In this document: positions 59,639 to 64,000 of the stretch, piece by piece | Numbering within the stretch: the stretch's first letter is position 1 | Layout of the letters: each line of letters opens with the position of its first letter | Assembly: GCA_965198655.1 (NCBI GenBank) | Contig: OZ240668.1 | Coordinates: 1,054,001-1,118,000 of the forward strand | Reading direction: 5' to 3' | Length of the DNA stretch: 64,000 nucleotides | Origin: Lichenicola sp965198655 | Lineage (GTDB): Bacteria; Pseudomonadota; Alphaproteobacteria; Acetobacterales; Acetobacteraceae | Program-made: the position numbers and the translations under genes | The notes under the pieces: model-generated | Databases searched by the model: none | Told to the model about the DNA's origin: nothing | The model's input: only the letters and a program-made list of their open reading frames with translations

Positions 59639-60405
59639 GTTCATTCCTGTCCATCGCCGGCCTGCACGCCTCGATCGACGACAATGGCACGGCCAAGCCG
59701 ATCCTGAACGGGGTCGACCTCGACATCCCGGCCGGCGAGGTGCACGCCATCATGGGCCCGAACGGGTCCGGCAAGTCCACCCTGTCCTACGTGCTGGCCG
59801 GCCGCGAGGAGTACGAGGTCACCGCCGGCACGGCGTCGTTCAAGGGGCAGGACCTGCTGGCGATGGAGCCCGACGCGCGGGCCTCGGCCGGCGTGTTCCT
59901 CGCCTTCCAGGCCCCGGTCGAGCTGCCCGGCGTGAACAACGCCAACTTCCTGCGCACCGCGGTCAACGCGGTGCGCCGTGCGCGCGGCGAGACCGAGCTG
60001 GATTCGATGCAGTTCCTCAAGGCTGCGCGCGCGCAGGCCAAGGCGCTGTCGATGCCGGAGGACCTGCTCAAGCGCCAGGTCAACGTCGGCTTCTCCGGCG
60101 GCGAGAAGAAGCGCAACGAGGTGCTGCAGATGGCGCTGCTCCAGCCCAGCCTTGCCATCCTGGACGAGACCGACAGCGGCCTCGACATCGACGCGCTGCG
60201 AATCGTCGCCGAGGGCGTCAAGGCGCTGCGCAGCCCGAGCTTCTCCGCCTTGGTCATCACCCACCACCAGCGCCTGCTGGACTACTTGGTGCCGGACCGT
60301 GTGCACGTGATGGCGCGCGGCCGCATCCTGCGCTCTGGCGGCCCGGAGCTGGCGCATCAGCTCGAGGCGCAGGGCTATGCCGGCTTCCTCGCGGAGGCGG
60401 CGTGA
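59635..60405 (+). CDS. sufC: Fe-S assembly ATPase SufC
   Basis: The 256-residue ABC-type ATPase partners SufB and SufD. Walker A is GPNGSGKST, with Q-loop LAFQAPVELPGV, signature GFSGGEKKRNE, Walker B LAILDETDSGLDIDAL and HHQRLL for the H-loop. The ATG overlaps the sufB stop, and its own stop overlaps the sufD GTG start (GTGA). Confidence 0.98.
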   Translation: MSSFLSIAGLHASIDDNGTAKPILNGVDLDIPAGEVHAIMGPNGSGKSTLSYVLAGREEYEVTAGTASFKGQDLLAMEPDARASAGVFLAFQAPVELPGVNNANFLRTAVNAVRRARGETELDSMQFLKAARAQAKALSMPEDLLKRQVNVGFSGGEKKRNEVLQMALLQPSLAILDETDSGLDIDALRIVAEGVKALRSPSFSALVITHHQRLLDYLVPDRVHVMARGRILRSGGPELAHQLEAQGYAGFLAEAA

Positions 60406-61694
60406 ACGTTCTCCTGTCCGAAGCGCGTCCCGCCGTCGCCGCCGGGAGTGCCGCCGCCTACCTGCGCCGCTACGAGGCGATCCGCGACCAGTTGCCCGGC
60501 GACGCGCGTCCGCGCGAGCGGGCGGCCGCGTCGCTGGAGCGCCACGGGCTGCCGCAGCGCAGCGCCGAGGCCTGGAAGTACACCGACCTGCGCCGGCTTT
60601 GGGAAGGCCGCTACGGTGACACCGCCCCTGCACCCGCCGAAGCGGAGGCGCTGCTCCGGCGGGTGCTGGACCAGGCCGGGCTCCCGGCCGACGGCGAGGC
60701 CGCCTTGCCACGCCTGGTGTTCGTGGACGGGATCCTGTCCGCGGCGCTGAGCCGCCCGCCGCAGGGCTACCGCTGCGCCGGCTTCGAGGGCATCGCCGTC
60801 GACGCGCCGGTCGCGCACCCGATGATGGCGCTGAACGCCATGCTGGCGCGCGACGGCGCCGTGATCGAGGTGCCGCCCGGCCACGACGCCGGCCGCCTGC
60901 TGCTCCTGACCCTGGCGACCGGGAGTGCCGGCGCGCACCTGCATCACCGCGTAGCACTTGGGGAAGGGGCCTCGCTGTCGCTGCTGGAAGTCGCGTCCGG
61001 CGAGGGCGAGTACCTGAACGAGGGCGTGTTCGCCTTCGACCTCGCCGCCGGCGCGCAGGTGTCGCACGTGCGGCTGCAGCAGGACGCGCCGGGCGCGCTG
61101 TCGTTCTCCACGGTGCGGGCGCACCTGGCCGAGCGCTCCGCCTATGACGGCTTCAACCTGGCGCTGGGCGCGGTTCTGGCCCGTCACGAGGTGCACGCCA
61201 CCCTGGCCGGCCCGAACGCCACCGTGCACGTGAACGGCGCGCAGTTGCTGGCGGACGCCCAGGTCGCCGACCTGACCAGCGTGATCGCGCACGACGCGCC
61301 GGCGTGCCAATCGCGGCAAACGGTCAAGAACGTGCTGACCGGCCGCTCGCGCGGCGTGTTCCAAGGCAAGATCGTGGTGGCCCGGGTGGCGCAGAAGACC
61401 GACGGCTACCAGATGAACCAGGCGCTGCTGTTGTCGGAGCAGGCCGAGATCGACACCAAGCCCGAGCTCGAGATCTACGCCGACGACGTGAAGTGCAGCC
61501 ACGGCGCCACCGCCGGCGCGCTCGACGAGGAGCAGTTGTTCTACATGCGCTCCCGCGGCGTGCCCCTGGTCGAGGCCCGTGCGATCCTGGTGCGCGCGTT
61601 CCTCGACGACGCGCTGGCCCTGGTCGGAGACGAGAACGCGCGCACGGTGCTGGATCGCGCCGTCGCCGCCTGGTGGGAAGGACGATCCGCATGA
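60402..61694 (+). CDS. sufD: Fe-S assembly subunit SufD
   Basis: The 430-residue SufD pairs with SufB in the scaffold complex. The N-terminal helical part includes EAWKYTDLRRLWEG. The beta-helix core has GFNLALGAVLARHEVHATLAG. The C-terminal block is KTDGYQMNQALLLSEQAEID followed by ADDVKCSHGATAGALDEEQLFYMRSRG, close to SufB's own end. The start is GTG and the stop overlaps the sufS start as ATGA. Confidence 0.96.
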   Translation: MNVLLSEARPAVAAGSAAAYLRRYEAIRDQLPGDARPRERAAASLERHGLPQRSAEAWKYTDLRRLWEGRYGDTAPAPAEAEALLRRVLDQAGLPADGEAALPRLVFVDGILSAALSRPPQGYRCAGFEGIAVDAPVAHPMMALNAMLARDGAVIEVPPGHDAGRLLLLTLATGSAGAHLHHRVALGEGASLSLLEVASGEGEYLNEGVFAFDLAAGAQVSHVRLQQDAPGALSFSTVRAHLAERSAYDGFNLALGAVLARHEVHATLAGPNATVHVNGAQLLADAQVADLTSVIAHDAPACQSRQTVKNVLTGRSRGVFQGKIVVARVAQKTDGYQMNQALLLSEQAEIDTKPELEIYADDVKCSHGATAGALDEEQLFYMRSRGVPLVEARAILVRAFLDDALALVGDENARTVLDRAVAAWWEGRSA

Positions 61695-62929
61695 ACGCGC
61701 TCACCTCCACGACGCCCGACCTGTCCTACCTCCGGGCCGACTTCCCGATCCTGTCGGAAACCGTACGCGGCAAGCCGTTCGTGTTCCTGGACAGCGCCGC
61801 GTCGGCGCAGAAGCCGACCGCGGTGATCGACGCGATGACGCACACCATGCGCCACCAGTATGCCAACGTGCATCGCGGCCTGCACTGGATGAGCGAGCGC
61901 ACCAGCGACGTGTACGAGGGCGTGCGCGACAAGGTGGCGACGCTGCTCAACGCCAGCTCCCGCGAGGAGATCGTATTCACCGGCAGCTCCACCGGCGCCA
62001 TCAACCTGGTCGCCTACAGCTACGGCGCGCTGCTTCGTCCGGACCAGGCGGTGCTGATCTCGGAGATGGAGCACCACGCCAACATCGTGCCGTGGCAGAT
62101 GCTGCGCGACCGGCGCGGCATCGAGCTGCGCGTCGCACCGGTGGACGAGGCGGGCGAGCTCGACCTCGACGCAATGGAGGCCCTGCTCACCGACGGCAAG
62201 GTAGGGCTGGTCGCGGTCACCCACATGTCCAACGTGCTCGGTACCGTGAACCCGGCCGTCCGCATCGCCGAACTGGCGCACGCAGCCGGCGCCCTGCTGC
62301 TGCTGGACGGCAGCCAGGCGGCGGTGCACCGGCCGGTCGACGTGCAGGCGATCGGCGCCGATTTCTACGTGTTCACCGGCCACAAGCTCTACGGGCCCAC
62401 CGGCATCGGCGTGCTCTGGGCGCGGCGCGCGTTGCTGGAGGCGATGCCGCCGTTCATGGGCGGCGGCGACATGATCGGCTCGGTCAGCTTCGAGCGCTCG
62501 ACCTATGCCGAGGTGCCGCACAAGTTCGAGGCTGGCACCCCGCCGATCGTCGAGGCGATCGGGCTGGGTGCGGCGATCGACTACGTGCAGGCGATCGGCA
62601 TGGCGACGATCCAGGCGCACGAGGCCGGGCTCACCGAGCACGCCCTGGCCCGGCTGGCCCAGGTCGAGGGCCTGCGCGTGATCGGCCAGGCGCGGACCCG
62701 CGGCGGCGTGATCTCCTTCACCATGGACGGCGCGCACGCGCACGACATCGCCACCCTGCTGGACCAGAACGGCATCGCGGTGCGCGCCGGCACCCATTGC
62801 GCCGAGCCGCTGATGCGCCGGTTCGGCATCACCAGCACCGCGCGCGCCAGCTTCGGCGTCTACACCACCACGGACGAGATCGACGTGCTGGCCACCACGC
62901 TCGACCGCATCAGGACCTTCCTTGTCTGA
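61691..62929 (+). CDS. sufS: Cysteine desulfurase SufS
   Basis: The 412-residue group II PLP enzyme releases sulfur from cysteine for Fe-S assembly. PLP lysine is K232 in TGHKLYGPTGIG and the persulfide cysteine is C370 in RAGTHCAEPLM. DSAASAQKP, HRGLHWMSERTSDVYE and GSSTGAINLVA are typical. The downstream gene starts in its last codons. Confidence 0.97.
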   Translation: MNALTSTTPDLSYLRADFPILSETVRGKPFVFLDSAASAQKPTAVIDAMTHTMRHQYANVHRGLHWMSERTSDVYEGVRDKVATLLNASSREEIVFTGSSTGAINLVAYSYGALLRPDQAVLISEMEHHANIVPWQMLRDRRGIELRVAPVDEAGELDLDAMEALLTDGKVGLVAVTHMSNVLGTVNPAVRIAELAHAAGALLLLDGSQAAVHRPVDVQAIGADFYVFTGHKLYGPTGIGVLWARRALLEAMPPFMGGGDMIGSVSFERSTYAEVPHKFEAGTPPIVEAIGLGAAIDYVQAIGMATIQAHEAGLTEHALARLAQVEGLRVIGQARTRGGVISFTMDGAHAHDIATLLDQNGIAVRAGTHCAEPLMRRFGITSTARASFGVYTTTDEIDVLATTLDRIRTFLV

Positions 62930-63386
62930 CTCCGCCATCCGGTCCGACGCCTCGATCTACCAGGCGCTGGTGGTCGAGCGCGCGCGCCGGCCGCTGCACG
63001 CAGGCCTGGTCGAGCCCGCGGACGGTGCCGCCGACGGCACCAACCCGCTCTGCGGCGACGCCGTGCACGTCACGCTGGCCCGCGACGGGTCGGGACGGAT
63101 GGAAACGGTGCGCCACCGGACCCGCGGCTGCGCGATCTGCGCCGCCAGCGCCGACCTGATGGCGGAAACCGTGCAGGGCGCCACCGGAGCCGAGGCGGAG
63201 GCCAGCTTCGCCCGGTTCGAGCGCCTGTTGCAGGCGGGCGAGGCGGCGCTCGACCCCGATACCCGCCGGCAGCTCGGCGTGCTGAACGCGTTCGGCGACC
63301 TATATGAATACCGGTCGCGCCGGAAATGCGCGATCCTGCCGTGGTCGGCCCTGCTGGCCGCGGTCAAATCCGCCGGAGATACATGA
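62922..63386 (+). CDS. sufU: SufU/NifU-type sulfur-transfer or scaffold protein
   Basis: The 154-residue IscU-fold protein has C44 in NPLCGD, C70 in GCAICAAS (C73 nearby) and C136 in RKCAILPW, the three-cysteine layout of the SufU/IscU family. It accepts sulfur from SufS or carries a nascent cluster. The TTG start at 62922 overlaps the sufS 3' end by eight bases. The stop overlaps the next start as ATGA. Confidence 0.92.
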   Translation: MSDSAIRSDASIYQALVVERARRPLHAGLVEPADGAADGTNPLCGDAVHVTLARDGSGRMETVRHRTRGCAICAASADLMAETVQGATGAEAEASFARFERLLQAGEAALDPDTRRQLGVLNAFGDLYEYRSRRKCAILPWSALLAAVKSAGDT

Positions 63387-63820
63387 TGGAACCCGACCAG
63401 CCCGCGCACGAGGCCGAGGCGCCGGTCCGGCGGCTGCCGAACTTCACCCTGGCGAACGGCGATGCACCCGCGCCGGCCGCGGTGTCGAGCTGGACCCCGG
63501 ACGGCGAGGTGCTGGCTCCGGTGAGCGAGGACGACGTGATCAGCGCCATCGCCACCGTCTACGACCCCGAGATCCCGGTGAACATCTACGAGCTCGGCCT
63601 GATCTACGCGATCGACCTGCACGAGAACGGTCAGGTCAAGGTCGAGATGACTCTGACCGCCCCCGGCTGCCCCAGTGCGCAGGAGTTGCCGGTGCAGGTG
63701 CGCGACGCGGTGCTGACCGTGCCCGGCGTGACGGCGTGCGAGGTCGAGACGGTCTGGGAGCCGGCCTGGGACGCCAGCCGGATGAGCGAGGACGCCCGTC
63801 TCTCGCTGAACATGTTCTGA
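63383..63820 (+). CDS. sufT: SufT (DUF59/MIP18 family) Fe-S maturation protein
   Basis: The 145-residue protein has a variable N-terminus (1-45) and a DUF59 core: AIATVYDPEIPVNIYELGLIYAID, then MTLTAPGCPSAQELPVQVRDAV and VWEPAWDASRMSEDARLSL. The conserved DPE and the Cys of GCPSA are present. SufT supports Fe-S delivery. It begins at ATG 63383, overlapping the sufU stop. Confidence 0.95.
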   Translation: MMEPDQPAHEAEAPVRRLPNFTLANGDAPAPAAVSSWTPDGEVLAPVSEDDVISAIATVYDPEIPVNIYELGLIYAIDLHENGQVKVEMTLTAPGCPSAQELPVQVRDAVLTVPGVTACEVETVWEPAWDASRMSEDARLSLNMF

Positions 63821-63840
63821 GCCGCGGGGAGCCAGCAACC

Positions 63841-64000
63841 ATGAGCACGACCCGGACCGATGAGGCCGTCACCCTCCCGAAGCGCCGCGCCCTGCCACCA
63901 CTGATGGCGCTGTCGGAGCGCGCGGCCGAGCGGCTGCGCACGCTGTACGGCACCGCCCATGCCGGGCAGGTGCTGCGCATCAGCGTCGGCACCAAGGGCT
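63841..64000 (+). CDS. sufA: SufA/HesB-type Fe-S carrier, cut by the window edge
   Basis: The first 53 codons are visible: MSTTRTDEAVTLPKRR leader, then LPPLMALSERAAERLRTL and QVLRISVGTKG, the opening of the A-type carrier domain. The Cys ligands lie beyond the window. GGGGAG lies about ten bases before the ATG, and it follows sufT by 20 bp as the last visible gene of the operon. Confidence 0.88.
   Translation, partial: MSTTRTDEAVTLPKRRALPPLMALSERAAERLRTLYGTAHAGQVLRISVGTKG

Noticed and set aside
1..64000. CRISPR arrays, rRNA genes or prophage structural genes
   Set aside because: No regularly spaced repeats, rRNA stretches or phage-type genes were seen on either strand.

Overview
The window is GC-rich, gene-dense DNA from an alphaproteobacterium, most likely a member of the Acetobacteraceae (Rhodospirillales). 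Four things point there: 5-aminolevulinate synthase (the Shemin route to haem), SOS boxes of the alphaproteobacterial type GTTC-N7-GTTC, an Rrf2-led suf operon, and very strong G/C use at third codon positions. The genus cannot be told from the sequence.

Layout. 1-2.2 kb: small hypothetical genes on the minus strand, including two tandem paralogous lipoprotein-like genes, one probably frameshifted. 2.4-6.0 kb: pheS-pheT. 6.4-10 kb: a membrane-anchored protein with a degenerate Mrr-like nuclease fold, next to a PD-(D/E)xK nuclease fused to a DUF2075 (Schlafen-like) helicase. 10-12.2 kb: lepA and tRNA-Ser(GGA). 12.3-23.1 kb: a self-contained sigma-54 system. It holds a periplasmic OB-fold-like protein with a His/Asp-rich tail, a small PepSY-associated membrane protein, a histidine kinase, an NtrC-type regulator with an intact GAFTGA motif, and a tripartite RND efflux pump. 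Each flank of the kinase/regulator pair carries a sigma-54 promoter preceded by two 17-bp TGTC-N9-GACR sites in the same geometry. 23.1-27.4 kb: remnants of scpA and of an amino-acid permease around an intact APC permease and an ABC exporter. 27.5-36.6 kb: DUF2237, cupin, hemA, an HD-GYP phosphodiesterase, oligopeptidase B with DUF488, and an MFS transporter. 36.7-44.6 kb: the SOS mutagenesis genes dnaE2 and imuA-imuB, each with its own LexA box and split by a 2-kb insert holding a Crp/Fnr regulator and small genes. 44.7-57.6 kb: Nudix hydrolase, Atm1-type exporter, rpmB, an EF-G that looks like a paralogue, an S10 carboxypeptidase, a metallo-beta-lactamase-fold hydrolase, a PEP-carboxylase-like protein with altered catalytic residues, and a DUF445 protein. 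57.6-64 kb: the Rrf2 regulator and sufB-C-D-S-U-T-A, running off the right edge.

How the genes work together. The strongest unusual signal is the sigma-54 envelope/efflux regulon. One kinase/regulator pair appears to control two promoters, one in front of a possible periplasmic metal-binding protein and one in front of the RND pump, and the pump's activator sites lie inside the regulator's own coding sequence. The suf genes form a translationally coupled assembly line whose Rrf2 regulator has a perfect palindrome over its likely transcription start. The mutasome genes are separated physically but remain linked by matching LexA boxes. Many flanking segments carry decayed 3' ends of genes and a small IS-derived inverted-repeat element, so several accessory joints here have been remodelled.
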